DNA of 64,000 nucleotides. Source: Gordonia hydrophobica NBRC 16057. GTDB taxonomy: Bacteria; Actinomycetota; Actinomycetes; Mycobacteriales; Mycobacteriaceae. Both the position numbers and the translations under genes were made by a program. Each line of letters opens with the position of its first letter. Position 1 is the stretch's first letter. Location: positions 150,503-214,502 of the forward strand of contig NZ_BCWU01000009.1 in assembly GCF_001592365.1 (NCBI RefSeq), read 5' to 3'. The notes beneath the pieces were generated by a model. It had not been told where the DNA came from, made no database searches, and was given only the letters and a program-made list of their open reading frames with translations. Positions 15,699 through 24,361 of the stretch are shown one piece after another.

Positions 15699-17249
15699 TC
15701 AGGCAGCGGGTGGGAACCGCAGGTCCGTCGCACCGAGAGGCGTGGCGGGGTGGGCGGCGAGGAGACCGAGGAGGTGGTACTCCGCCCGGGAGGTCCGCCC
15801 GGTGGGCGGGTGAGAGGCGGGTGGTGGCCGCCGGAGCGGGCGGTCGGCGTGGTGGATCGGGTTGACCGCGGGAGCGACGTCGCGGTCGGCCGGCTTCCAG
15901 CCCACGCGCCCGGCGTTCTCGCCGGCGTCGTCGCCCAGGACGGTGGTGTCCCAGCGGGCGTGGCCGGTGCTGGCGGCCCGGTTGTGAGCGCCGCACGCGG
16001 CGCCGAGGTGGTCGATATCGGTGGGGCCGCCGTACTGCCAGTCGGGCATGTGGTGGGCTTCGGTCATGGAGAACGGCCGGTCACAGCCGGGCGCAGTGCA
16101 TCCGCGATCGCGGCCGAACAGGGCCAGACGCTGGGCCTTGGATGCCAGGCGGCGGCCGCGGCCGAAGTAGAGGATCTCGCGAGTCGCGCCGGCGAACACT
16201 TCGAGGTAGGGGACGGCGTCGGCGGCGAGGTCGACCAGCGCGCTGACGGGCAGCCGAGTGCCGGTGGCGGTGGTGGCGATGCCGGTGCCTGCGGCGAGGT
16301 CGGTGACGTCTGCGGTGATCACCAGCGACGAGGAGAGCTTGCCCGGGGCGCCGAGGGCGCCGTGGGCCAGGACGAAGTCCAGGAGCGCCTCGAGGGCGTC
16401 GTGGTTGCGCTGCCCGGGCGACCGCTGGTCGCGGGATGCGGCGGCCGCGCGGGCGTCGAGATCGACGCCAGGAGCATCGGAGGCCCCGCGCAGCGATTCG
16501 GGGTCCTCGGGGTTGTTGAACCCGGGCGCGGCCCAGGCGGCGAGGATGACGTCGAGCTTGGCGCGCACCTGCGGGGTCAGGCAGGCGGTGAGCCGGGACA
16601 TCAGCCGGACGTCCTGGTGGGCGAGAGTCAACTCGCGAGTCCGAGCGCGGTCCCGGTCATCGGTGAGCTGACCGTCGGGGTCGAGGTGGGCCAGGAGTCG
16701 GATGCCGACCTTCCTGAGCTGGTCGGGCGCGAGGGTGCGGGCCGCGTCGGCGAGGTGGGCCTCGGCATCGGCGACGACGTCGGCGGGCACGCGGTCCGGG
16801 ATGCGACGCAGGACATCGTTGACCACGAGGACGTGGGCGTCGGAGATCGCCCCGTCGGCCAGGGCCGCGGCCGAGGCGGGCAGGACGGGGTCGAGCACCT
16901 CGCCGCGGATGTTGCTGAGGCACGCGACCTTGGAGGCGGCGAGGGTGCGGCGCTTGACGTCGCCGGGCGCCAGGCGCAGGCCGAAGCCGAGGTACTGGGA
17001 CAGGCGGACCCAGCCCGCCTTGCGGAAGGCCTGGCGGTCGGAGACCGCGGTGATCAGGACCGCGTCGGTGGAGTCGGCCTTCCGGCGGGCCTGCTCCACG
17101 GTCTCGGTGACGGTGAGCAGGTCGTTCTCGGTGAGGGCGTCGAGGTTCGCGGTGCGGAGTGCGTCGGTGACGCCGACGAGGAGGCGAGCCAGGGCGAGCG
17201 GGTCGTCGGGGAGATCGACCGAGACGTCGGCGGGGGCTGGGGTGGACAT
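15699..17249 (-). CDS. DUF222 / HNH endonuclease-signature protein (13E12 family)
   Basis: A 516-residue protein of the actinobacterial 13E12-repeat group. The N-terminal ~330 residues are the DUF222 helical region. The C-terminal HNH region has GCTAPGCDRPFSMTEAHH with paired Cys residues and the AHH core, then HLGAACGAHN with the second Cys and final His-Asn. The family is multicopy in many Mycobacteriales and is suspected to be mobile, but its function is unknown. The gene is alone on its strand, with a TACCTCC-complement ribosome site before the ATG, and is divergent from dinB. It appears intact. Confidence 0.9.
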   Translation of the reverse strand: MSTPAPADVSVDLPDDPLALARLLVGVTDALRTANLDALTENDLLTVTETVEQARRKADSTDAVLITAVSDRQAFRKAGWVRLSQYLGFGLRLAPGDVKRRTLAASKVACLSNIRGEVLDPVLPASAAALADGAISDAHVLVVNDVLRRIPDRVPADVVADAEAHLADAARTLAPDQLRKVGIRLLAHLDPDGQLTDDRDRARTRELTLAHQDVRLMSRLTACLTPQVRAKLDVILAAWAAPGFNNPEDPESLRGASDAPGVDLDARAAAASRDQRSPGQRNHDALEALLDFVLAHGALGAPGKLSSSLVITADVTDLAAGTGIATTATGTRLPVSALVDLAADAVPYLEVFAGATREILYFGRGRRLASKAQRLALFGRDRGCTAPGCDRPFSMTEAHHMPDWQYGGPTDIDHLGAACGAHNRAASTGHARWDTTVLGDDAGENAGRVGWKPADRDVAPAVNPIHHADRPLRRPPPASHPPTGRTSRAEYHLLGLLAAHPATPLGATDLRFPPAA

Positions 17250-17331
17250 CGGCTCTACCTCCTTGGGAACGTGTGTTCGTTGTTGATGTGCTTTACGCTA
17301 CTCCAATTTGAGGTGCAGTCAAGAGTTTGAT

Positions 17332-17347
17332 CGAAAATACTTTCGAG
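17332..17347. promoter_or_regulatory. LexA-like (SOS) box before dinB
   Basis: TCGAAAATACTTTCGA is a perfect 6-4-6 palindrome with the layout of the mycobacterial SOS box TCGAAC-N4-GTTCGA, differing at one symmetric position per arm. It lies 45 bases before the dinB start codon and between divergent genes, so it could also act on the DUF222/HNH gene. Confidence 0.5.
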
Positions 17348-17392
17348 AATTTCGGACGCGGAATGTCATACCCGGATGGCACCATGCGAGGC

Positions 17393-18604
17393 ATGAGGAT
17401 CGAGACGGGTGAACGTCAGCAGGCGTCGATTCTGCACGCCGACCTCGACTCCTTCTATGCCTCGGTGGAGCAGCGTGACGATCCGTCGTTGCGTGGCCGC
17501 CCGGTGCTGGTGGGCGGCGGGGTGGTGGTCGCCGCCAGTTATGAGGCCAAAGCGCTGGGCGTCACGTGTCCGATGCCCGGCCACCGGGCTCGGGCTCTGG
17601 TCCCGCGCGCTGTGACCGTGAGCCCTCGATTCCAGGCGTACACCGACGCCAGTCGAGCAGTGTTCGACATCTTTCACGATGTGACTCCGCTGGTCGAGGG
17701 CATCTCCGTCGACGAGGCCTTTCTGGACGTCGTCGGACTCGGGAAGATCAGCGGCACGCCGGTCTCCATCGCCCATCGACTGCGCGCACGGGTCCGCGAG
17801 GACGTCGGTCTGCCGATCACCGTGGGTGTCGCGACCAGCAAGTTCGTTGCGAAGGTGGCCAGTGCCGTCGGCAAACCCGACGGGTTGCTGCACGTCACGG
17901 CGGGCATGGAGATCGACTTCCTGCATCCGCTGCCGGTGCGTCGACTGTGGGGAGTCGGGGCCAAGACCGAGGAGCGACTGCACGACGCCGGGATCGAGAC
18001 CGTCGGGCAGATGGCCTCGCTTGGCGAGGAACGGCTCGGCGCCCTCCTCGGCCGCGGTGCGGGTCGGCACCTGTACTCGCTGGCGATGGCGCACGACCCG
18101 CGCCGGGTGACGACCGGTAGGCGACGCAGCTCGATCGGAGCGCAGCGAGCGCTCGGCCGGCGAGTGAAGTCCGAAGCAGACATCGAAGCGACGCTCGTGG
18201 CCATCGTCGACGGACTGGGCAGGCGACTGCGATCGGCAGACCGCCTGACTCGAACCATTGTGCTGCGCTTGCGCTTTCAGGACTTCGAGCGCGTCACCCG
18301 GTCGCGCACCCTGTTCGAACCGACGGACGGCACCGAGACGATCCTCGCGGTCGGCCGGGGCCTTCTTGATGAGGCGATGCCGCTGATCCGCGAACGCGGC
18401 TGCACACTGATCGGACTGTCGTTGACCAATCTCTCCGACCACAGCGCCGTGCAACTCGCGATCCCGTTCGACGGCGACGACCACGCCGGCGAGCTCGACG
18501 TGGCGATCGACTCGTTGCGCACTCGCTACGGAAAAGGAGCGGTGACGCGCGGTGTGCTGGTCGGTCGTCGCGCCATGCCGGACACGCCGATGCTGCCGGA
18601 CTGA
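17393..18604 (+). CDS. dinB: Y-family DNA polymerase, DinB3 type (DNA polymerase IV)
   Basis: A 403-residue error-prone translesion polymerase. The metal-binding acids are Asp17 in HADLDSFYASVE and Asp107-Glu108 in SVDEAF; Tyr22 is the probable steric gate against ribonucleotides. The thumb and little-finger regions follow, and QLAIPF near the C-terminus fits a sliding-clamp binding motif. The sequence resembles M. smegmatis DinB3 more than DinB1 or DinB2, as far as I can recall. The ATG at 17393 was chosen since the polymerase fold starts right after it; 17384 is an alternative. A LexA-like palindrome precedes it. It is convergent with glpD, 12 bases apart. Confidence 0.9.
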   Translation: MRIETGERQQASILHADLDSFYASVEQRDDPSLRGRPVLVGGGVVVAASYEAKALGVTCPMPGHRARALVPRAVTVSPRFQAYTDASRAVFDIFHDVTPLVEGISVDEAFLDVVGLGKISGTPVSIAHRLRARVREDVGLPITVGVATSKFVAKVASAVGKPDGLLHVTAGMEIDFLHPLPVRRLWGVGAKTEERLHDAGIETVGQMASLGEERLGALLGRGAGRHLYSLAMAHDPRRVTTGRRRSSIGAQRALGRRVKSEADIEATLVAIVDGLGRRLRSADRLTRTIVLRLRFQDFERVTRSRTLFEPTDGTETILAVGRGLLDEAMPLIRERGCTLIGLSLTNLSDHSAVQLAIPFDGDDHAGELDVAIDSLRTRYGKGAVTRGVLVGRRAMPDTPMLPD

Positions 18605-18616
18605 GAATGCGGCGCG

Positions 18617-20203
18617 CTAGAGGTGCGCCGCAATCACCTTCTCCGCCACCGGCTTCGCCGCTTCGGCGACCAACGGCGTCAACGACAGCCGCGTGCGTCG
18701 CTCCAGCAAGTCGTTGGAGTCCACGGCTCCCTCGGCCAACGCGCCGAAGACCACCTCGGCGCCGGTGATCTCGGTGCCCGCAGCGACGGGGTCGGCCAAC
18801 GTCGGGTCGGCCTCGGCGAGAGCGAGGACGGCGGGCGCCTCGGTGCCGTACTTGGCGACCAGGCGGTCAGGCGTGGCCACGCGCAGCAGCGCGGCGGTCG
18901 GATTCTTCCCGGTCGGCGCTCCGACCAGCGGCAGGGTGCGGGTTCGGCAGGGAGCCGCGGTCTGTCCGGAGGCGGCGAGAGCAGCGTCGACCGCGTCCTG
19001 CGCCATCCGACGGTAGGTGGTCAGTTTGCCGCCGACCACGGTGACGAGCCCGTCGTCGCGGGTCAGCACGGCGTGCTTGCGCGATACGTCTGACGTCTCG
19101 CCCGAACCCGAGTCGAGCAGCGGGCGCAGGCCGGAGAAGGTGCCGAGGACGTCGTCGCGCGTCAGCGGTGTGCCGAGCGCGAGATTGATGGTGTCCAACA
19201 GGAAATCGATCTCGCTCTGGTCTGCCTGGGGCACATCGGGGATCTCGCCGGAGGTCTCTTCGTCAGTCAGTCCGACGTACACGCGGCCGTCCGGCTGCGG
19301 CAGCGCGAAGACGTAGCGGCCGAAGTGGCCGGGTACGGCGACGGTGAGACCGGCGCGGAGCCCGCCGAAGGTCTCCTGACTGAACACCAGGTGGGTGCCG
19401 CGGCTCGGGCGCAGGGCGATCGCCGAATCGACCTCTGCGGCCCACACGCCGGTGGCGTTCACGACGGCCTTGGCCTTCACCTCGAAGGTCTGGCCGGTGA
19501 GCTCGTCGGTCACGCGGACACCGGTACCGGTGACCTCGGTCGCGCTCGCATGGGTGAGCACCGTCGCGCCCAATCCTGCTGCGGTGCGGGCGATGTCGAT
19601 GACGAGGCGGGCGTCGTCGTTCAGTTGTCCGTCCCAGTTGAGGAGCCCACCCCGGAGCCCGTCGCGCTGCACGGTCGGCGCCAGAGCGACCACCTCGGCG
19701 GCGTCGATGCGGCGAGACCGGTGCAACGCGGACGACGGGGTGCGTGCCGCGATGCGGAGGGCGTCGCCCGCGAGGAAGCCGACGCGGGTGAGAGCGGTGT
19801 CGGCGGCCTTCATGCCGGGCAGCAGTGCGACGACCTGCGGGAGCGGCCGGACCAGATGCGGAGCGATCCGGCAGATCAACGAATCCCGTTCCACCGCACT
19901 CTCATACGCGATGCCCACGGCGCCCGAAGCGAGGTAACGGAGTCCGCCGTGCACCAGCTTCGACGACCAGCGGCTGGTGCCGAAACCTAGATCCCGACGT
20001 TCGATCAACACCGTCTTCAGTCCGCGGGAGACGGCGTCGAGCGCGACGCCTGCACCCGTGACGCCGCCGCCGATGACGACGAGATCGGCCGACGGCGACG
20101 CGGCGAGCTCCGTGATGTCGGCGGTGCGGCGCGTGGCGGACAGCATTGTCTTCGGATCGATGACCGATTGTGCGGCAAGCAGTTCCGTGTGATTCACAGT
20201 CAT
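18617..20203 (-). CDS. glpD: Glycerol-3-phosphate dehydrogenase, FAD-dependent
   Basis: Oxidises sn-glycerol 3-phosphate to dihydroxyacetone phosphate at the membrane and passes electrons to quinone. At 528 residues it has normal length. The FAD motif VVIGGGVTGAGVALDA lies near residue 45, followed by the family block SRWSSKLVHGGLRYL; the C-terminal DAO_C helical domain is present. Its ATG overlaps the TetR gene stop by four bases. The set glpD-tetR-(divergent) AGPS-like-diacylglycerol kinase is the same as Rv2249c-Rv2252 of M. tuberculosis, which makes this the GlpD1 ortholog and points to glycerolipid metabolism. Confidence 0.94.
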   Translation of the reverse strand: MTVNHTELLAAQSVIDPKTMLSATRRTADITELAASPSADLVVIGGGVTGAGVALDAVSRGLKTVLIERRDLGFGTSRWSSKLVHGGLRYLASGAVGIAYESAVERDSLICRIAPHLVRPLPQVVALLPGMKAADTALTRVGFLAGDALRIAARTPSSALHRSRRIDAAEVVALAPTVQRDGLRGGLLNWDGQLNDDARLVIDIARTAAGLGATVLTHASATEVTGTGVRVTDELTGQTFEVKAKAVVNATGVWAAEVDSAIALRPSRGTHLVFSQETFGGLRAGLTVAVPGHFGRYVFALPQPDGRVYVGLTDEETSGEIPDVPQADQSEIDFLLDTINLALGTPLTRDDVLGTFSGLRPLLDSGSGETSDVSRKHAVLTRDDGLVTVVGGKLTTYRRMAQDAVDAALAASGQTAAPCRTRTLPLVGAPTGKNPTAALLRVATPDRLVAKYGTEAPAVLALAEADPTLADPVAAGTEITGAEVVFGALAEGAVDSNDLLERRTRLSLTPLVAEAAKPVAEKVIAAHL

Positions 20204-20817
20204 GGGCGCAGGTACCTTTCGAGCAGGTCGGAGAGTTCGGTGTCGAGCGCGTCGAGATCGCCGTCGGCGAAGACTGGGCCGGTGAGCGTGAACGACCACG
20301 CCATCTGCAGCACGGTGGTCGCGAGTCGGGCCGGGACCCCGTCGCGGACTTCGCCCGCAGCCTGGCCGGCGGTGATGAAACCGGTGATCACCGCGAGTTG
20401 GCCGCGGGAGGTCCGTCCCGAGCGGTGCAGCAGGTACGGCATCAGGAATTCGGGATCGAGCTCGATGATTCGCCGCAGCAGCGGGTGTGCGCGCGCTTCG
20501 CGGACCAGATAGACGACGGTCTGGACGAGGGACGCGCGATCGACGGCGCCGTCGGCGATCGGCGCCCGCGCCACCACCTTCTCGAACTCGCGGGTCGTGA
20601 CGGTCGCGGCGATGGCTTCCACGTTGGGAAACCGCCGGTACAGCGTGGCTCGGGAGACGTTCGCGGCGCGCGCGACGTCGGCCATCGTCGTCCGACGGAT
20701 GCCGATGGCCGACATCAATTGCGTTGCAGCGTCGAGGATCACGTCCTCGCTGATCGCGTTCGGGGCCGTGCGCCTCGGCGCGTCCGTCTCGTCGTCGTTG
20801 ATCTGCTGCGACACCAT
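20200..20817 (-). CDS. TetR family regulator of the glpD/AGPS divergon
   Basis: A 205-residue TetR protein. The N-terminal helix-turn-helix is ILDAATQLMSAIG...VARAANVSRATLYRRFPN, followed by a helical ligand domain. It is translationally coupled to glpD and separated from the divergent flavoprotein gene by only 40 bp, an arrangement in which one operator would control both directions. Positional counterpart of Rv2250c. The ligand is unknown; a lipid precursor would fit. Confidence 0.9.
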   Translation of the reverse strand: MVSQQINDDETDAPRRTAPNAISEDVILDAATQLMSAIGIRRTTMADVARAANVSRATLYRRFPNVEAIAATVTTREFEKVVARAPIADGAVDRASLVQTVVYLVREARAHPLLRRIIELDPEFLMPYLLHRSGRTSRGQLAVITGFITAGQAAGEVRDGVPARLATTVLQMAWSFTLTGPVFADGDLDALDTELSDLLERYLRP

Positions 20818-20857
20818 GTGTATAACTGTATCAGCAAGACTCAACGGAAGGCGAGAG

Positions 20858-22456
20858 ATGACGCAGAGCGAAACCACGGTCGAGGTGGTCGACTTCGTCC
20901 CCGGCCGCTGGGGCAACCCCGCAGACCCGATGCACTTGTCGGACTCGGTGATCGGCGCATTGACGATGCTCGGCATCGACGAGCCGGCACCCGCCGCCGT
21001 CGACGTGGCGATCCCGCCGACCCGGATCGGGCCCGACGCAGTGGCCGCACTGATTGAGACCGGTGCCGCGGTCGCCACCGACGACGCGACTCGACGGTCG
21101 CGGATGCGTGGCTACTCGACGCCCGACCTGCTGAAGTTCCGGGAGGGCGACGGCAGCGACGCGCCCGACGCGGTGGTCGTACCGACCACGCCGGACCAGG
21201 TCGGGGCGGTCCTCGCCGCCGCCGATCGCTTCGACCTCTCGCTGAACCCCTTCTCCGGTGGCACCTCGGTGACCGGCGGCATGGCGCCGGACCGCGCGCG
21301 ACCGGTCCTCAGCCTGGACCTGCGTCGACTCACCGGTCTGATCGATCTCGACGAGATCTCTCAGATCGCAACCTTCGCCGCGGGCACTCGCCTTCCCGAC
21401 GCCGAACGACTCCTCGCCGAGCGCGGCTTCGAACTCGGCCACTTCCCGCAGTCGTACGAGGGCGCGACCATCGGCGGCTGTGCGGTGACCCGCTCGGCGG
21501 GACAGTCGTCGATCGGCTACGGTCGCTTCGACGAGATGGTGGTGGGACTGACCATCGCGACGCCCATCGGTCTCGCCGAGATCGGCACCGCGCCCAAGTC
21601 GGCCGCCGGCCCCGACCTACGCCAGCTGATCCTCGGCAGCGAAGGTGCGTTCGGCGTGGTCACCACGGTCCGCGTGCGCGTGCATCCGCTGCCGACGGTC
21701 CGCCGCTTCTACGGCTGGCACTTTCCGGACTTCCCCGCCGGTTCCGCGGCCATGCGCACGCTCGCCCAGAGCGCTGTGAAGCCGACCGTCCTGCGCCTCT
21801 CGGATGAGGCCGAGACTGGGCTCAACCTCGCGAACCCGTCCAGCGCGGGCAGCGCCTCGGCGGGCCCGGTCGGCGGTTGTCTCATGGTCGTCGGCTTCGA
21901 GGGCGACGAGGCCGACGTCGAGTGCCGCGACACCTACGTCACGGCACAGCTCGAGAAACTCGGCGGCACCGCGCTCGGCGCCGAACCCGGCGAGGCCTGG
22001 CGGATCGGACGCTTCCGCGGTCCCTACCTGCGCGACCCGCTGCTCGACGCCGGCGCGCTGGTGGAGACGTTGGAGACGGTCACTTTCTGGAGCAACCTGG
22101 ACAGACTCAAGGCCGATGTCACCGCAGCGATCACCCGCGCGCTCGGCGACCAGGGCACCCCGGCGGTCGTCATGTGCCACATCTCGCACGTCTACCCGAC
22201 CGGCGCGTCGCTGTACTTCACGGTCATCGCCAAGGCGTTGCCGAATCCGCAGGGCCAGTGGGCTGCCGCGAAATCCGCCGCGAACGCGGCGATCCGTGCG
22301 GCGGGCGCCTCCATCACCCATCACCATGCTGTCGGCACCGACCACCGGGGCACCTACCTGGAGGAGATCGGCGACGTGCAGCAGGCGGCCCTCCGCGCCG
22401 TCAAAGGCGCGCTCGACCCGAAGGGCCTGCTGAACCCGGGAATTCTGCTGCCGTGA
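20858..22456 (+). CDS. FAD-binding oxidase, alkyldihydroxyacetonephosphate synthase-like
   Basis: A 532-residue flavoprotein of the FAD_binding_4/FAD-oxidase_C family, related to AGPS, which forms the ether bond of ether lipids. The FAD-binding half contains NPFSGGTSVTGGM and FPQSYEGATIGGCAVTRSAGQSS; the C-terminal half has CHISHVYPTGASLYFT and the His cluster ITHHHAVGTDH, which in AGPS lies at the active site. A GAGAG ribosome site precedes the ATG. It overlaps the diacylglycerol kinase gene by four bases. It corresponds to Rv2251. Whether it makes ether lipids or oxidises another hydroxy acid is not settled. Confidence 0.9.
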   Translation: MTQSETTVEVVDFVPGRWGNPADPMHLSDSVIGALTMLGIDEPAPAAVDVAIPPTRIGPDAVAALIETGAAVATDDATRRSRMRGYSTPDLLKFREGDGSDAPDAVVVPTTPDQVGAVLAAADRFDLSLNPFSGGTSVTGGMAPDRARPVLSLDLRRLTGLIDLDEISQIATFAAGTRLPDAERLLAERGFELGHFPQSYEGATIGGCAVTRSAGQSSIGYGRFDEMVVGLTIATPIGLAEIGTAPKSAAGPDLRQLILGSEGAFGVVTTVRVRVHPLPTVRRFYGWHFPDFPAGSAAMRTLAQSAVKPTVLRLSDEAETGLNLANPSSAGSASAGPVGGCLMVVGFEGDEADVECRDTYVTAQLEKLGGTALGAEPGEAWRIGRFRGPYLRDPLLDAGALVETLETVTFWSNLDRLKADVTAAITRALGDQGTPAVVMCHISHVYPTGASLYFTVIAKALPNPQGQWAAAKSAANAAIRAAGASITHHHAVGTDHRGTYLEEIGDVQQAALRAVKGALDPKGLLNPGILLP

Positions 22457-23361
22457 CCTCGTCTCCAGGCACGTCGGCCGTCGTGGCGGTGGTGAACCCC
22501 ATCTCCGGCGGCGGCGCCTCGCACCGACAGTGGCCGGCCGTCGCCGCAGAGCTGGCACGTCTGGGCGTGCACGACGTCTCGGTCGTCGAATCGCAGTCGT
22601 CCGAGCATGCGACCGAGGCCGCGGCCGCAGCCGCCGACCGCGGGGCACTCACCGTCGCCGTCGGCGGGGACGGTCATGTCCGGGACGTCGCGCGCGGCGT
22701 GCTCACCGTCGACGGAGCCCGGCTGGGCATCGCCGCGGCGGGCCGCGGCAACGACCTCGTCCGCCATCTGGGACTGCCGTCGACGCCGGCCTCCATCGCC
22801 GCGGTCCTTGCTGCGGGAAAGATCCGCCGGATCGACGTCCTGGAGGTGACCCGCGCCGACGGGACCACCGCCCTCGCGGTGGGCAACGTGTACGCGGGAC
22901 TGGACTCCGAGGCCACCGAGTTGATCAACGACCTGCGGTGGATGGGCCCGCTGGCGTACCGCGTCGCACCGGTCCTGGCCGCGGTCACGTGGAAGCCGAT
23001 GCGGATCGCACTCTCCGTCGACGGCGCGTCGCGCGACCTGTCGGCGCACTTCGTGGTGATCGCCAACTCCGGCGACTACGGGCACGGCCTGCGGATGGTG
23101 CCGACCGCCTCTGTCGACAGCGGGCACCTCGATGTCCTCGTCGTCGACGGGCGGTCGTCCCGGCTGAGTCTCACCAACCTGATGGGTCAGGCCAAGGCGG
23201 GTGCGCACCTCGACCGCGACGACGTCCAGGTCCTGACCGGGCAGCGCGTGGAACTCTCCATCGACCGGCCGGTGCCGGTGCACTCCGACGGCGACTATCT
23301 CGGCGAATCGCCGGTCACGGTGTCGGTGCGGTCGGCGGCGTTGCCCATCCTGGTGGCGTAG
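22453..23361 (+). CDS. Diacylglycerol/lipid kinase (DagK family, Rv2252-like)
   Basis: A 302-residue lipid kinase that should phosphorylate diacylglycerol or a related lipid using ATP. Signatures are VVNPISGGG at the start (nucleotide site), AVGGDGHVRDVARG (the GGDGT-like motif, here GGDGH) and IAAAGRGNDLVRHLG. It starts with GTG overlapping the flavoprotein stop (GTGA), so the two are coupled. Its M. tuberculosis counterpart Rv2252 has been linked to phosphatidylinositol mannoside formation. The change of Thr to His in GGDGT is a small oddity. Convergent with the quinone reductase. Confidence 0.9.
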   Translation: MTSSPGTSAVVAVVNPISGGGASHRQWPAVAAELARLGVHDVSVVESQSSEHATEAAAAAADRGALTVAVGGDGHVRDVARGVLTVDGARLGIAAAGRGNDLVRHLGLPSTPASIAAVLAAGKIRRIDVLEVTRADGTTALAVGNVYAGLDSEATELINDLRWMGPLAYRVAPVLAAVTWKPMRIALSVDGASRDLSAHFVVIANSGDYGHGLRMVPTASVDSGHLDVLVVDGRSSRLSLTNLMGQAKAGAHLDRDDVQVLTGQRVELSIDRPVPVHSDGDYLGESPVTVSVRSAALPILVA

Positions 23362-23386
23362 CGACACCAACGGGCCCGATGACGGC

Positions 23387-24325
23387 TCAGGGAATCAGCA
23401 CCACTTTGCCGTGCGCCCGGCCCGACGACACCAATCGGAGCGCATCCACGGCGTCGGCGAGCGGAAATCGCTGTGCAATCGGCACGACGAGTTCGCCGGC
23501 CCCCAGCAGCTTCAGCAGTTCGCCGCGCACCCCGTCGCGATAGGCAGCGCTCGCGGGCGCCGCGCCGGACAGCGCGATGAAACCGTGCTCGGCGGCGGCC
23601 TGACGGTCCACCACCGTGACGATGCGCGACCGGTCGTCGACCAGCGTCAACGAGGTCTGCGTCGCCTCGGAGGTACCGGCGGCGTCGAGCGCCGCGACCA
23701 CCGGCGCGGGTGCCGCCTCCCGGATGCGCTCGGTGAGGCCGGGGCCGTAGACCACGGGGATGCCGCCGAACTGCTCGACGGCGCCGAGCCGGTCGGGGCC
23801 CGCCGTCCCCACGACCGCCACGTCGGACAGCGCCGCCAACTGGAGGAAGACGGCGCCGACCGCGCCCGACGCCCCGTGCAGCAGGACGGTGTCGCCCGCC
23901 CGGGCGCCCGATCGAGTCAGCATCTCGGCCGCGGTGCAGCCGGCGAGCAGCAGGCCCGCCGCTTGATCGTCGGGCGCGTCGGGGCTCAGGACCAGGGCCT
24001 TCTCGGCGGGGATCGTCATCGCGGTCGCGTACGCCCCGTGCACGCGGAACGCGGCGATCCGATCGCCGATCGACACGCGTCCGCTCGCCGCGCGGGTGTC
24101 CGGGCCGACCGCCGTCACGACGCCAGCCAACTCGTAGCCGATCGGTGCGGGGAACCCGGAGGGATCGGTGATCCGCGCGACGTGTTTCAGGTCGGCCGGA
24201 TTCACCCCCGCCGCGGTGATCCGCACCGTCAGTTCGCCGGGTCCCGGATCTGCCGGTTCGCACGGCACCGCCGCGAAGTCGTCGAGTCCGCCGAGACCGT
24301 TCGCCACCCACTTGATGCCTGTCAT
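23387..24325 (-). CDS. Zinc-type alcohol dehydrogenase-like quinone oxidoreductase
   Basis: A 312-residue MDR-family NADPH oxidoreductase. It has the N-terminal GroES-like domain with AAGVNPADLKH and PIGYELAGVVTAVG, and the Rossmann part with LLHGASGAVGAVFLQLAAL. No zinc-ligand cysteines are present at the catalytic site, which suits a quinone reductase or similar. The open frame goes on far upstream on this strand, but that part is antisense to trpB and gnd and is not coding. It is divergent from trpB2, with 36 bp between the starts. Confidence 0.9.
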   Translation of the reverse strand: MTGIKWVANGLGGLDDFAAVPCEPADPGPGELTVRITAAGVNPADLKHVARITDPSGFPAPIGYELAGVVTAVGPDTRAASGRVSIGDRIAAFRVHGAYATAMTIPAEKALVLSPDAPDDQAAGLLLAGCTAAEMLTRSGARAGDTVLLHGASGAVGAVFLQLAALSDVAVVGTAGPDRLGAVEQFGGIPVVYGPGLTERIREAAPAPVVAALDAAGTSEATQTSLTLVDDRSRIVTVVDRQAAAEHGFIALSGAAPASAAYRDGVRGELLKLLGAGELVVPIAQRFPLADAVDALRLVSSGRAHGKVVLIP

Positions 24326-24361
24326 GTGACGCAGAATACGTCGCGGGTTACTGTGACCTGC

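Noticed and set aside
15330..17330. A 666-codon plus-strand open frame across the DUF222/HNH gene.
   Set aside because: It is the antisense shadow of the DUF222/HNH gene, whose own frame shows the intact HNH motif.
20818..20857. Palindromic TetR operator in the 40-bp gap between tetR and the AGPS-like gene.
   Set aside because: An operator is expected there, but TGTATAACTGTATCA and its surroundings do not form a convincing inverted repeat by eye.
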